Of a stretch of 64,000 nt of DNA, positions 33,134-44,714 are shown one piece after another. Below the pieces are notes generated by a model, which saw nothing but the letters and a program-made list of their open reading frames with translations, was not told where the DNA came from and did no database searches. The stretch is from Nymphaea colorata (Eukaryota; Streptophyta; Magnoliopsida; Nymphaeales; Nymphaeaceae): assembly GCF_008831285.2 (NCBI RefSeq), contig NC_045145.1:9856802-9920801 (forward strand), in the 5' to 3' direction. Position numbers and translations under genes: made by a program. How positions within the stretch are numbered: the stretch's first letter is position 1; every line of letters starts with the position of its first letter.

Positions 33134-33513
33134 TAGAGCTGCACAATGAGTGAAGCCAGCTCAAGCTCGACTTCAAATATCTCGCCAAAACTTGATTCGA
33201 ACTCGACTCCTTTATAAACAAGTTGAACTTGAGTTCAAATGTATGCTCAAAATGTTAAACGAGTCGAGTTTGAGTTCTAAGAACTCGACTTGACTCGACT
33301 ACATAATGAACGTTTAGTGACAATGAAAAGATAGTTAAACAAGTAGCAATTAAATGAGTTAAAAGAAATGAGACATGCTTAACATAAACGAGTTAGATGA
33401 GTTGAGTTCGAGCTTGACGTTATAACATCAAGCTCGAGCTCGAGCTTGTTATATCGAGCTCAACTTTTTGAGTCGAGGCGAACTCGAGCTGGCCCAACTC
33501 ATGCTCCACTCTA
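33134..33513. mobile_element. hAT-like MITE
   Basis: 380 bp with inverted ends: left TAGAGCTGCACAATGAG followed by CCAGCTC, right (reverse complement) TAGAGTGGAGCATGAGT followed by GGCCAGCTC. The inside is packed with subterminal GAGCTCGAGCTTG and GAACTCGA words in both orientations, as in Ac/Ds-type elements. The candidate 8-bp flanks match only in part, so the TSD is uncertain. The left end closely resembles the terminus at 62746. Confidence 0.65.
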
Positions 33514-35263
33514 TTCATGTACAGCCCAAGACATATATGGGAGTAGAAGCCAATTCTATCTATTCAGCCATTTATCAAAGAAATAAACTAAGAACAAGAA
33601 TTGTTTCATTTTAAGTGTTCTTCAAATGAAACTCATTTTAAAATATCATTTGGAGCTTATCCAATGAGGCTAAAACATAGAGAACTTTTGTAAAATGTCC
33701 AACATCTTATTGACCAATTGGTACTAATTACTTTATTCCATATAGTCTGGCCGCTGGTTAAGCTTATGTATGCCAAGATTTGGGCAGTAGTTCCATCTCT
33801 GATTGATGGAATTTCTTGTCAGCTTGTTTAACCCCTAGCTTCCGGCTAGCAAAAGCATACCAACAACCATATTTCAACCAATAATATGTGCCAGATATAT
33901 GGCCAATGCTGATTTGAAATTTGTAATGAGGATTGCGACTTGTCTTGCGGATTTAGAAGTACTTTAGGTAAACTGTTTATGCATAATTTGTGGTCTCTAG
34001 ACTGACCCGGACCTATCATCTAATTAACGCTTAACTCTAACAAAAACCTGACCATGAATTAGACAATATTACAGCTTCGAACTTAATCAAGTCTCAAGAT
34101 AAACTGAACTGAGCTCAAGTCTTGGCCACATTAGCTGCCGCTGGTGACATGGTACGGTGAACCGTGTTCTCTACTCAGAGACCAGGGGCATCAAATAATT
34201 CCAGTACTGTACCGACTCAACCCAACTACTGAATCCATAGGACATTATCTACATTTGGAATACAAAGATGATCTCCGGCCGAAAATGTTTATGTTTGGGA
34301 AATTTTCTGTAAAACTTTAGTTTTGATTAATATCGACATGTTTTGCATATATATAACAGCGCCATTTTAGGAGATCCCAGTAACAATGTGATTATAGCTG
34401 GCCCAAAAATCTATTGGAACTGCTAACAGATTATATCAGCAAGCCGGAGATCTATTTGATCATGAGCAGTTTTGGTTATGTAGTGCAAGTTTGCATTTTA
34501 ACTAACACAAATTTCGCCTGTTGGTATACACCAGCTTGGATCCATGGTGGGTGCGGATGGTCTAACACTCAGGTAATATACATTCTCACTTCAGGATTCA
34601 AAGTTTCAAATATTTTTATCCCAAATCACAGGCTTTGTCTATCTGATCTAGATCTCTAAGGTTCAACCTAAAAATCAATTTTTAGGTAAGTGTATTTGTT
34701 GTATATGTATAATTTCACGGACATTTGAACTACCAACAGCCTAAAATTTTGATATTTTACGAGCTAAAATCTTGTAGCTAATAGAGCTTCTAACCTAGCA
34801 TCTCATCCAAAATTAGAATTTCAAGGTTCCTGAAAAAGATGTTGATCGAGCACAACCCTGTGGTTAGAGTACTTTTGAGAAAACAAGAAAAGTACTGAAT
34901 AAACATTCTAAATGTAATATATTACCAAAAAAAAAAAGACAAAAGGGAGATGTGCAAAATTCATGTTTCATCAGACCCTCGTTCTTGATTTTGGGCACAT
35001 AGAACGAATGGCTTAAGAAGCCACTGGATCCTTGTTTGAGGCATGCACTTCATGTCCGAGAAACACCTACTTTGATCACATAAGATTGGAAGAAAAAATA
35101 TCCAAAAAACAAAAAGCAGATGAACATGAAGGATAAAAACACCATATGAGAAGAGAAATGTCTAGTAAGCTAGTGCTGGTACAATTCACTGGGAAATTGA
35201 AGTATCTGAAGTCGCCACCCCTTGGCTTGTGCTGGTGGTCTAATTCAAAGAGTACTACTCTAA
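33514..35263. other. intergenic region downstream of IAMT
   Basis: No gene recognised. The part nearest 35263 should hold the IAMT 3' UTR (minus strand). Candidate poly(A) signals are too common in this AT-rich DNA to select one. Confidence 0.45.
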
Positions 35264-35617
35264 TTAAGCTAGTGAAAGTGAGGCCACAACGTGAAAGAGT
35301 TGAAGTTGATCCAGGAGCTCCTTGGCATGCAACGTGGCTCGCCGCTCGAGCCTAGCGAACAGCTCGTGGCTGAGGGGCTCGCCGATGTGTGCCTCCACCA
35401 GCACCCCGCAGACGGTCCGGCAGCTGTTGGCAAGGGCTCGTCCGATTTCCGCCGCGTCGTCCGGGCAGCTGACTACCAGCGGGCTGCCTCCCTTGAACAC
35501 CTCCAACTTGTTCACCACAAAGCACCCATTTGCCTCCACCACCTCTTGGAAGTCCTCCAGGTTCGGCGCATACACCGGAACGTTGAAGCTGTCGCGCTTC
35601 TCCGCATCCACCAGGCC
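35264..35617 (-). CDS. IAMT1: IAMT exon 4 and stop
   Basis: Begins GLVDAEKRDSFNVPVYAP after a GACATGCAG acceptor and ends FHVVASLSLA. GC-rich compared with its surroundings. The open frame continues 12 codons upstream of the acceptor, but the conserved join V-V-E/G-L-V supports the splice. Confidence 0.92.
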   Translation of the reverse strand, partial: GLVDAEKRDSFNVPVYAPNLEDFQEVVEANGCFVVNKLEVFKGGSPLVVSCPDDAAEIGRALANSCRTVCGVLVEAHIGEPLSHELFARLERRATLHAKELLDQLQLFHVVASLSLA

Positions 35618-38600
35618 CTGCATGTCGCCGTAGTTTCCAATGTGCACAACCAATTACATATAAATTAACTGAAGATTGCCTTCTCTTTTTAATTTTATAA
35701 GTTCCTATAGCGAATCATGATTAATTTGGAGTTGATCGTAACACTTGAGAAGCACTAATAGCAAGTCAGGAATTCAATAGGAAGGACAAAATGGTAAAAG
35801 TGCCTAAAAGAAAATCTTTTTTTTTTTTTGTGAATGACAAATTCACCCTTGAGAAAATGAAGAATACCATAAACAAAAAGAAAACCTGCCCTTAGTATCC
35901 ATGTTTAATCTTTACAATGGATCACTAACGTACAAAGTTTTAGGTGGCTTTTAGATGACACATCGAAACCAGGTTACCACCAAAATTGAGTTTCAGGAAA
36001 ACCCAGCTTTGACAAAAAAAACAGAGTGAAAAACATATCATCCTTTAGGTTATTAAAAAATTAAACCAAACACCGCCTTAGACCCTTCAAATACATAGTA
36101 AACTAAAATGACTAACTAAGAAGGGCACGAATATACAAATAAATGGTGGGTTCGTGTGGGCAATTGCATACACGACGCCTCTGCTATTGACTGGTGGGTT
36201 CGATTGAGTGATGGTGGGACGTGCCCCTCTAAGCTTTGTTAATTCCAAGAGCACACTGCCACTTGACTTGAGAAGTGAATCATCCCCTTTCCAAAGGTAG
36301 GTGGACGACTAATATTTGACCGAGTATAGTCGAGTACTCCCCCTTAAGAACAAACACTACCATCATGTCGTGGGTCCCATCGATAGTTGGTAGATCTCCA
36401 TAGAACACATGGCTATGTTCCATAAAAGGGTAGGTAATGGACTACTCTGGTTGAACACTCCACAACTCTTTTTGTAAAATGGAGGAAAAAAAAAAATCAC
36501 TAATAAACTGAACTAATATGTACTAAAATAACTAATTAACCAATCATTTTAAGAATAAGGGCATGCATAATTATGGGTGGAGTCAGAATTCCTTTTTTTT
36601 TTTTTGGATGGGTGAATGGTATCTTCCAAATTTGTACAAGAACCGAATAATATTTTTTAATTGAATTTTTATATAGGCTAAATTGAAAATTTTTAAAAAT
36701 ACAAGTTGTGAAGTATTATTCAAGTTATTTGTAAATCAATGAGCTAGCTTGGGCTACTTTCCAATCTTAGGTTGGGAACGGAAGACAAACAAAGTTACAT
36801 GTGCTTCCACCGTATGATTCTTGAGCTTGCAAAGGTTCATGTGATTCCTTATCGCAAAGTCCAAAAGAAACATAAGAAAATATTTGCTATAGAAATAAAT
36901 AAAATAAGCACGGCATATGCCTGAAATTCTGCATCCTATAGTTGGAGTATTGCAGCAATATTATAATAACTATTATATTATTGCAGCACATTTTTTTTTC
37001 TTAAAGGGTGAAGTAGATTATCACGGGCATGATAAAAGCAATCTGAACGATATTGGTGCACACGGGTCATTATTGGTTGGTGCCCACAGAATGATCTTCC
37101 ACTGGTTTTCTTTTCTTTTTTATTTTTATTTTTAACTTAATAATTTTAATTTTGTTCCAATCTTTTTCTAATTAAATTTAACTTAATTGGCGTGTATCCG
37201 TAACATATATGTCCAATCCCCGTGCTGATCATTTCGTGCAGGGACAAAAAGAAGGCAGTGGTGTGGCCAATTCCCTTCCAACATGATCATGAATCGTGTA
37301 ATGACTATCTTCACGAGACTTTCGACAATAAAGAAGCAAAAGGAGAAAATACCGGAGTAGAAAAGCTGGCAGCATTATGTACATTGTACATTGCAGCTGG
37401 AATTTTGGCTTTTCTTCTTTCAAAGTTTTTTTTTCTGTATTTCTTTTTTTTCATATATACGGTGAAGTCACTGAAAATTAATTTGAGAGATATCAGTGAG
37501 TGAATAATGATTCTGACTGTTTAACGTAATACAACAATCTACCCTTTGTTCATTGAAGAGTTAAAAAGAAAAATATGTAAACTGAAAATACTAATAACCT
37601 TTTTTTCTTTTTTAAATCATTCATTATGTTAGATCAGATAGTCCTAACTAAGTGGTATGGTGATTTTCATAAGCTAAAATCATTATATATATATATATAT
37701 ATATACATTCATTTGTTTGTCATAACGGCTTTATCTTGCCCATTCTTTCAAATTCTGAGTTTTAAAGCACACACTCAAATCTCAATCACTTGCATGTATG
37801 AGAACTAAACTAGCTTTGGCTAATTGAATTGGAGATGGGAAAGGTAATTAAGGAAAAGGGTGGCGTACGTACCTCAACGACGAGGTCGTTCCATGCGTCC
37901 TCGAAGTGGGTGCCAAAGAGGAGGCCGGCGCCACCTTGGTCGCTGGGGACGGTGGACGTCCTGCCCAGGCACACCAGGAACATGCAGCCACCGCTCTTCA
38001 TCTCCTGAGACCTCCACCTCAAGAACCCCGCAAGGTCCTGCTGGAACTGCCGCCGGTATGCATTCGCCGTCGCCTCCGACGCCCCGTGTATGAATATCTT
38101 CCCTCTGTTGTACGCCGCCGACCACCTTTCCGTCACAGCCTCTGGCACCTGATCAATTTTACAGCAACCATGGCCGACATCCGGTGCATGAGCATTTTTT
38201 ACCAAAAAATATGTTTTGTAATTTAAATGTATTTAAAGGATCAGAAAAATGAGAAGACAACAAAAAAAAACGAAACAAATGCCTTAGGAAGCAACAAAAG
38301 TGACCTAAGTACATATGAACTGTCATTAGTCATGATCAAGTGAAATAAGTAGCTATCGAATAAGCAAAGCACATGTATAATTTGTGAATTCACATCTTCA
38401 TTATTCCAAGTGCTCACCAAATTAGCATTAAGTTAATTTAGCTTATTATTGGACTAGGTGGTGCCTAAATTCGCAAGTTATGTCTCATGTCCCATGACAG
38501 GAGCCCATGTATCATGGGCTAAAACGACTAAAATGCCCCTGATGACCAAATGAAAGACTTCCCTCTATAAATGCAAAAAATGGTACAATTTAAAAACACT

Positions 38601-41600
38601 CTTACAGAATGACCAGAACACCCTTACAAAATGACCAGCAACCAAATCACTACAATTTTATTTCTTAACGATTAAGGCTCAGTTTTATTATGACTTTTTA
38701 ACTAGTATTGAACATTCTATATTTGTCTAAGTCATGTTCTGTCTCATTGGTAAGGAAGAAGTTGCAAATCCAAAGGACAAATCAAAGAGTTAAATCTGTA
38801 GTTTTTTCTGTAAACAGGGAAGAAGAGACACGGACTGATCGCTATGCAACGAAGAAAAAATAAACAGATGCCTGTCAATGTTTCACTTGCCTTTTTCTGC
38901 CAAAATAGATTCTAACACACACATCTACAATTGCCATTCACGCCAAATTAATAATGAAAAAATAATATATAAGAAGAAGAAGAAGAAACCGGTGATTGTT
39001 TTGCCGCAGTAAAAGGCGACATGCTTTATGGCATAAAAAAATGCTTCCATGGAAGAAAAAGAAAAAGGAGGAATGTTATTTTGGCAGAGGCGGGGACGAG
39101 CGGCACGACACTGACTTATCAAAAGGAATGACATGAAATGATCTTGTCAATTTTTCTCTCCCGGCCGTCCGTGAACCCTCTTTCGGCTAGCCGAGCCTCC
39201 TCTGTTTGTCTTTTTTCAGGGAGGTAAACTACTGTGGTGTAGTAAAACTCAGTTCTTGAACCGAGTCGCTTTTCAAAATGATTCAGAAAATTAACTGTCC
39301 AAAACCTGCAAATTGGAAGAAATTTTTTTTATATTGATTATAAAATTAAGATATTTGAGCTATTTTACTTATGCTTATATTTTAAGAAATTATCGAACAT
39401 ATAATTATCCACAGCTAGGGTTCAACCAATATATAGAAAGATAATAAAAAAATAATTGTTAAATGATGAGACAAATTGTCGATTAATATATAAATTAATT
39501 AAATAACCGTCCCACCTGAACCGATATGTGTAGGTGGCACGGAACTTTTATGACCAGTCGGATTCGAGACAGCCGATTCCGAATCGGGCCCACTGACCCA
39601 AGTTCCTGGATGTTGTCGGTTGTCTATTTTGGGTAGTCCGGAGTTCTTCTACAGCATCCATTTCCTTACTCTTATATTTTCAAAATAACGTCTGCCATTT
39701 TTTAAGCATTTTCCGTATGCATCCTTGCTCTTATTTAACCATTGCATGAGGGTTGTAAAATTAGACAAGGATAACAAAAGTAGCCTTGTACAAAAGTTTT
39801 TTTGCCTTTTTCATAACGATGTCTTTTTGTATAAATAAACTATTTTTTGGCTTTTCAATTTTATGCCAAAAGACAAAGTTACCCTTGATGAAATCAAGAA
39901 TACCAGGACATAGAATAAAAAAAAATTGATTCAAACGGAGCATCAGTTGAGTACTCGACGGGTATAACCGATATTCGGCCCTGCTCGAACCCGGTTAGAG
40001 CTCGAAACAAAGCCGGTTCAGGTGGACCTGACTAAGAAACAAAGCCGGTTCAGGTGGACCTGATTAAGATGGATTTAAGAATTTTTAATACTATTTCTAT
40101 TAATAGTTATATATAATTATAATATTTTATCTTAAATATAGATATTTTTAAATTTTAATCGAACCTAAATGTCGAGCTGCCTGAACCGGAGTCAGGTCCA
40201 CCCAAAGCCGGATTCACTTTTTATCGTGTTGAATACCGTCTTAGCATGTCATTAACGGGACCCACCAGTACTGTATGAAAACCACGGGTTGTGTGGACGA
40301 CGAGGGGGGAGGGTAGGCCGTAGGTACCGAGGGGTCAGAAAGCCATGCTACAAATGGTCGTATCTGACCCTACAAGCAAATGAGGTGATGGGAGTCACCA
40401 AACCGAACCTTACCCTTCACGCATAATAAGATAAAAAATAAAAGTGCAGGCGGAGCGGGGTCCTACCACTTTCAGTTGCACCTACTCCATTTCATTAGTT
40501 AAAATTACTCTAAAAAGGAACCAGCAAATACTTTAGGTTACGGATCTAGGCACCGAGCCCAGTATCCATCCGGTAGTCAGGTATCCGGCCTGAAGTGGCT
40601 GGGGCTGACCTCAAAAAATATGGGGTTGATCGGGCCGGGCACCAATAGTCTGACTGACCCAATAAGCTATAATAAAATTTTGGATTATATTTATACGTGT
40701 TTTTAAATTATTATAGTTGCGTCGAGTCAACAATATATTAATTAAGTGGGAACAGGTTACTCCTTATCTATTTAGAATTAGGTGGAGAAATCCTTGTGCC
40801 TCTAAGAATTCAGTATATGATGAAATGTACCACTGCAGTGTATTTAATTGCATTCACCAATGCAATGATCAGGTGGTCGTGGATGAAGCTCAAAATGACG
40901 AGACCATAAGAATACATTAGGCTAGACGTTTTCTTAGTCGAATGATATATATATATATATATGATGATTTAGATTATTTAAAGTTACTTAGCCAACTAAC
41001 AAAAGTAATTCATTTGAAGCATATGAATGTTTGAAAAAAACAATGATTGAAAGAAAAACAAAAAAAGACATAAACTAACAAAAATGTTCATCTTATTTTT
41101 ATCTTTGTTTTTTTCTCAATCATCCAAACTGTGTTTTAATTGGTTAACTTAAGAAAAGTTATAATCACCCTTTAATTATATATATAATGTAAGATAGGTG
41201 GAGCACGTCATAATGTGAGCGAGTCAATTAACCTGTGTAGTTGTTCAGAAAAACAGTAAAAGGATGAACTTTATTTACCTGAGAGAGCCAGTGCAACGAG
41301 AAGGCAGAGTGGAAAACATCAACGGACTTGGCAGGAAAGAGGCGGCCGTAGAAGGAGCCGGGGACGGCAGCAGCGAAGTAGGACCTCTGAATATGGTCAA
41401 CGGCGGTGAGGCACTGCTCCAAGCTGGCGTTCTTGACCAGTGAGGGCATCAGCTGGAAGAGGGTGTTGAAATCGTTGGATGGCAGGTCGGAGAAGAAGGC
41501 CTGGAACTCCGGCACCGGCGCGCCGGCGGACTCATACCTCTTGAGCATATGTTTTACGATCCGGTCGACGACGAACAAGGTGTTGTTTCCGGAGGAACAG

Positions 41601-43710
41601 CCGAGATCCACCACTGTGAAGGCACTGTCTGTGGCAGTCAGTTGCATCTCATCGAGTGCCGCTTCCAGAAGATACAGAACAGACCGGGCGTGTTCGGCCT
41701 ATACAATGATGACAGATATTCTTTCAGTTACGCGATGAAGGAAAGAAGAATAGCACAGGTCTAAAATCTTAGATGACACATATCAAATAAAAACCAATCA
41801 CCACTAAATATCACTAAAATACCATGCATGGGAAAATATATTCTTTAAATAAAACGAGTTCGTAGGGAATGTAAATGACCAGTCACACCCATTTTTCTTA
41901 TTTTTTTTTCTTTTTTCAAATTAAGATCTGTACAAATAAAATTTATTTTTTTATTTGCCTTACGTAACTCATCCTCAAGATTCAAGAGAATGTTGTTTTT
42001 ATGTTGATTTTCATGCTTGTTGCCATGAATACTGCATCTATCTGATTTGTATTTTTCAAGGAAATTTAAGGCTGGTCGAACAGATTGACTGGTTCTATGT
42101 GCTTTCCCTATATATCTATATATATACATCGAAAGATAGAGACTCACAAATACAAATGGATATTGATCATATATAGTACCATAAAGAGGAAGACAAAAAT
42201 GTAACTGCATGCTCAACTTAGTTCACATATAGTCATGTAAACTATAAAGCAGTTCCTATGTTTGTTATTATAGAAGGCCAAGTAAAATGATACTAAAGGG
42301 TTGACGTCGCCAAAAAGAATTGCTAAAAAAAAAAGTAAGGAAAGTAAAGTTGCAGGGTAACAGTAATAATGACGATGACGATTGCTACAATGGTAAAAGT
42401 TAATAAGAATAGCAACAGTTTTGAGGATGCAAAGCAAAGACGGGGTAGCTTATTTATTGTTATTGGTTTTTACCAGTACGGTGACTAGCGTGTTAAAATG
42501 GCAACGTAAGGGAGCACAAACATTTCTTACAAGGAAAGCCTAGAATATAAGTATTTCTGTCAATCATTATTCACTGAAACAAAATATCTGATACCAACAA
42601 GGGATATCTGCGGAAGGAAGAATGCGTCACATAGAAAATGAAGGAGAAAGGAAAAAAGAGGATACTGCTTACTTTTGGAATAATATTGAACATGGGAGAT
42701 ACTGAAATCGTTGCATCCTTAACATACATAAAACAGAAAATGTCATGATCAATCATAACAACCAAAAAGATAATATGTTTTCTTGAAATTTTTATCTTTT
42801 CCTTTTTTTGAAAAATAAAGTTTCTTGAAATATTTTCAGAGGCTCAGTGGAACCATGACCATAGACATGATGGTTTACCAACCGGCATCATGAGTCACCT
42901 GCAGGCCTTGTGTGTTATGACCAAGAATATGATGAGCACTCCATTGGAGTTGTTCTTTCAGCTCAGGAAAACAGGGTTCTATTTTCTGGGTATACCTGAG
43001 TCAAGACTCAAAGCATGCAGGTCTGCTGGCGAAGGAGACAAATGAGCCGAAAACACAACGAATACTGGGCTGGCTTAATTAATCAGTACTAAGCCTTTGG
43101 CTTCTTAATTTCTAGCTAATCTGAGCGGAAAAAGCCTGAACATAATCCTCAGCAAAGGAAAGCCAAAAATGAAGTTTAGGATTTGGGAAAAATTTTCTAC
43201 TAATTTCGAAGTTGAACAGGATGGCATCCAAAAGTTACAAGTTTCCTTCTTCTAGAAAACTGTGCCTCTCTTTCTCCTACAAAATTGACTATTGAACTCT
43301 TAGACACCCGGCGCTTTCAGACTCTTGTCCTCTTTCATCTTAAAAATATTCCCATCTTCAACCCCACGCTAAGTGGACAGAGCTCCAGACATATAACATA
43401 TCAGGCTTGATGGTTATAAGTCTATAACCTGCTGGTTCAGTAATTTTACACCATTTACATAAATCATAAATGAGTTGAACTATATCTGCGAGCAAAAGCC
43501 TAGCCGAGTTCCAATTACCCCCGAGCTGCAGCACTACAAATGGAATAATATTAACTAATAGACAGTAATTAAGTACTAATTATGCCACAAACTAGCTAGC
43601 TAGCTGACTTCACTTGCCTGAGCTTGAGAGTTCTTGGCATAGCTGGAGTCCCCTTTGCCTCCTTTCATGGACAGCAACCTTTCAAGCTTCACATGCATGG
43701 TCATGGCCAT
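35264..43710 (-). CDS. IAMT1: SABATH methyltransferase, indole-3-acetate O-methyltransferase-like, four exons
   Basis: Spliced minus-strand model: 43710-43618, 41698-41279, 38148-37873, 35617-35264; 380 aa, close to Arabidopsis IAMT1. SABATH enzymes transfer methyl from S-adenosylmethionine to carboxylates; IAMT makes methyl-IAA, an inactive auxin form. Visible signatures: MHVKLERLLSMKGGKG and SYAKNSQAQ (N-terminal substrate/SAM region), VVDLGCSSGNNTLFVVD (SAM-binding loop), FFSDLPSNDFNTLFQL, SFYGRLFPAKSVDVFHSAFS and LHWLSQ, GAGLLFGTHFEDAWNDLV, KRDSFNVPVYAPNLEDFQEV, VFKGGSPLVV and AHIGEPLSHELFARLERRAT. The last three are typical of IAMT rather than salicylate, jasmonate or gibberellin methyltransferases. 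All exon joins fall between codons. The start is the first ATG after an upstream in-frame stop; two more Met codons follow within five residues. Substrate is inferred from resemblance. Confidence 0.93.
35618..37872 (-). other. IAMT intron 3
   Basis: 2255 bp, GT-AG, AT-rich. It holds a short Harbinger-like relic near 35950-36090 and otherwise no recognisable feature. A 93-codon frame at 37222-37503 on the plus strand has no support as a gene. Confidence 0.6.
35948..36085. mobile_element. relic of a Harbinger-like MITE in IAMT intron 3
   Basis: Contains AGATGACAC, AAACCAGGTT, GAAAACCCAGCTTTGACA and ATCATCC in the same order and spacing style as the element at 61453-62210, but much shorter. Boundaries are approximate and no TSD is claimed. 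Confidence 0.45.
37873..38148 (-). CDS. IAMT1: IAMT exon 3
   Basis: 276 bp; acceptor TTGATCAG, donor GTACGT. Encodes VPEAVTERWSAAYNRGKIFI, MFLVCLGRTSTVPSDQGGAG and HFEDAWNDLVVE. Markedly GC-rich. Confidence 0.93.
38149..41278 (-). other. IAMT intron 2
   Basis: 3130 bp, GT-AG. It contains a 32-bp tandem repeat (40004-40067), an inverted partial copy of it near 40185-40212, and an (AT)n stretch near 40950. No gene seen. Confidence 0.6.
40004..40067. repeat. 32-bp tandem repeat, two copies
   Basis: GAAACAAAGCCGGTTCAGGT followed by GGACCTGA-TAA occurs twice back to back (40004 and 40036), with one substitution. A related inverted stretch (CCTGAACCGG, GTCAGGTCCACC) lies near 40183-40203, so the segment may be a small foldback relic. 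Confidence 0.7.
41279..41698 (-). CDS. IAMT1: IAMT exon 2
   Basis: 420 bp from a TTGTATAG acceptor to a GTAAAT donor. Encodes AEHARSVLYLLEAALDEMQL, the SAM-binding DLGCSSGNNT, SDLPSNDFNTLF and FHSAFSLHWLSQ. It carries the core of the methyltransferase fold. Confidence 0.94.
41699..43617 (-). other. IAMT intron 1, GC-AG type
   Basis: 1919 bp. The donor reads CAG/GCAAGTG, the consensus form of the minor GC donor, and the acceptor is TATAG. No GT nearby keeps the frame with the conserved exon 2 start. No gene or mobile element was recognised within. Confidence 0.75.
43618..43710 (-). CDS. IAMT1: IAMT exon 1
   Basis: 93 bp, 31 codons: MAMTMHVKLERLLSMKGGKG, DSSYAKNSQAQ. The conserved Q-A-Q at the end followed by A-E-H from exon 2 matches the family join. 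Confidence 0.9.
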
Positions 43711-43906
43711 GGTTGGTAAATGGTAGGTACGCAGAGATGAGAAAAATGATCAGGAAATCGCCTAGTGACAGATGAACTCGCAGATATTGCAGCAGTAGTA
43801 GGTGCAGAAGAAGAAGGCAGCTGCTTGTAAACAACGAAGAATCAGCTGTTGGGCGGGCTTGGGGCTGTGGGAGAGAAGGGAGGGTCTGCTGTGATGTATG
43901 TATATG

Positions 43907-43915
43907 TATATATAT
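43907..43915 (-). promoter_or_regulatory. candidate TATA box of IAMT
   Basis: TATATATAT about 200 bp upstream of the start codon, followed (minus strand) by a pyrimidine-rich leader with CTTCTTCTTCTGC. Position and leader composition fit a plant core promoter. Confidence 0.6.
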
Positions 43916-44714
43916 GGTGATGGATGGGGGCCGGGAAGACAGCCATTGGTCCATATGCGGCAAAAAGTTATGTTGTCTGCTGTCACGGGAAATGATTTTC
44001 TGAGCTTCTGGTGGGGATGAAAAAAATATTCCTCCCCAAAAAGGTGGTGGATTCGTAGCATAAAGGGAAACAGGAATTAATGAGTCTCACATGGACGGAG
44101 ACACACACTCATATGGCCCCGACATTGCGCCTGAAATCTATGCCCTCAATCCCCACGCCCCCTCCCCCCGGCCCTTTGCTACCGATCGAGGAAGTCGGTG
44201 ATTAAGATGAAGCCAAAGTTTGTGGAAATTTGAGCCCCTCTCTTCCTTTCCTACTCTAGTTAAAACCCACCTAATTGAATACGACCACTAGCCAATGTTA
44301 CGCGTTTCGGTGGCTGCATGGATGATCGTATCGTTACCTAGGTAGCGTTTCAATGGGGGTTGGGGAAGAGAAAATAAGGTACTGAAACTTTTCATGTGGT
44401 CGGTGGATAAAAGTTTTCACAAGGAAAAAAAATCCAAATATTATTTTTATGGGACAGAAAAGAGTACTTAGAATAGAAACCTTGCGTAATTTGGTAAGAA
44501 TTTAAGATCAAATATTTCAATATATATATTCTTTTCTTTTCAGTGCTTGATGCATGAATGTGATACAGAGAAACTTTTTTTTTTTTTCATGTCGAAATAT
44601 TTTCTTCAGCAGACACCTCTCAAAAATGGTGTTGTAGTTAGTACTGCGGATATATATTGAACTTGTATCCTTGTTGGCCATTGTTTGAACAAAGACTGCA
44701 TGGAGGTTAGGCTT
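43916..44714 (-). promoter_or_regulatory. upstream region of IAMT
   Basis: No gene. Contains one TGTCTC auxin-response core on the minus strand (44098-44103), a C-rich stretch near 44155-44175, and then AT-rich sequence until the LINE relic. The extent of the promoter cannot be defined from sequence. Confidence 0.45.

Noticed and set aside
35291-35668. 125-codon plus-strand frame opposite IAMT exon 4
   Set aside because: GC-rich shadow of the methyltransferase exon; no protein resemblance.
37222-37503. 93-codon frame in IAMT intron 3 with a hydrophobic end
   Set aside because: No recognised motif, AT-rich tail with poly-Phe, inside an intron of another gene.
37860-38226. Several open frames on both strands opposite or out of frame with IAMT exon 3
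   Set aside because: GC-rich shadow frames; only the minus-strand methyltransferase frame has family motifs.
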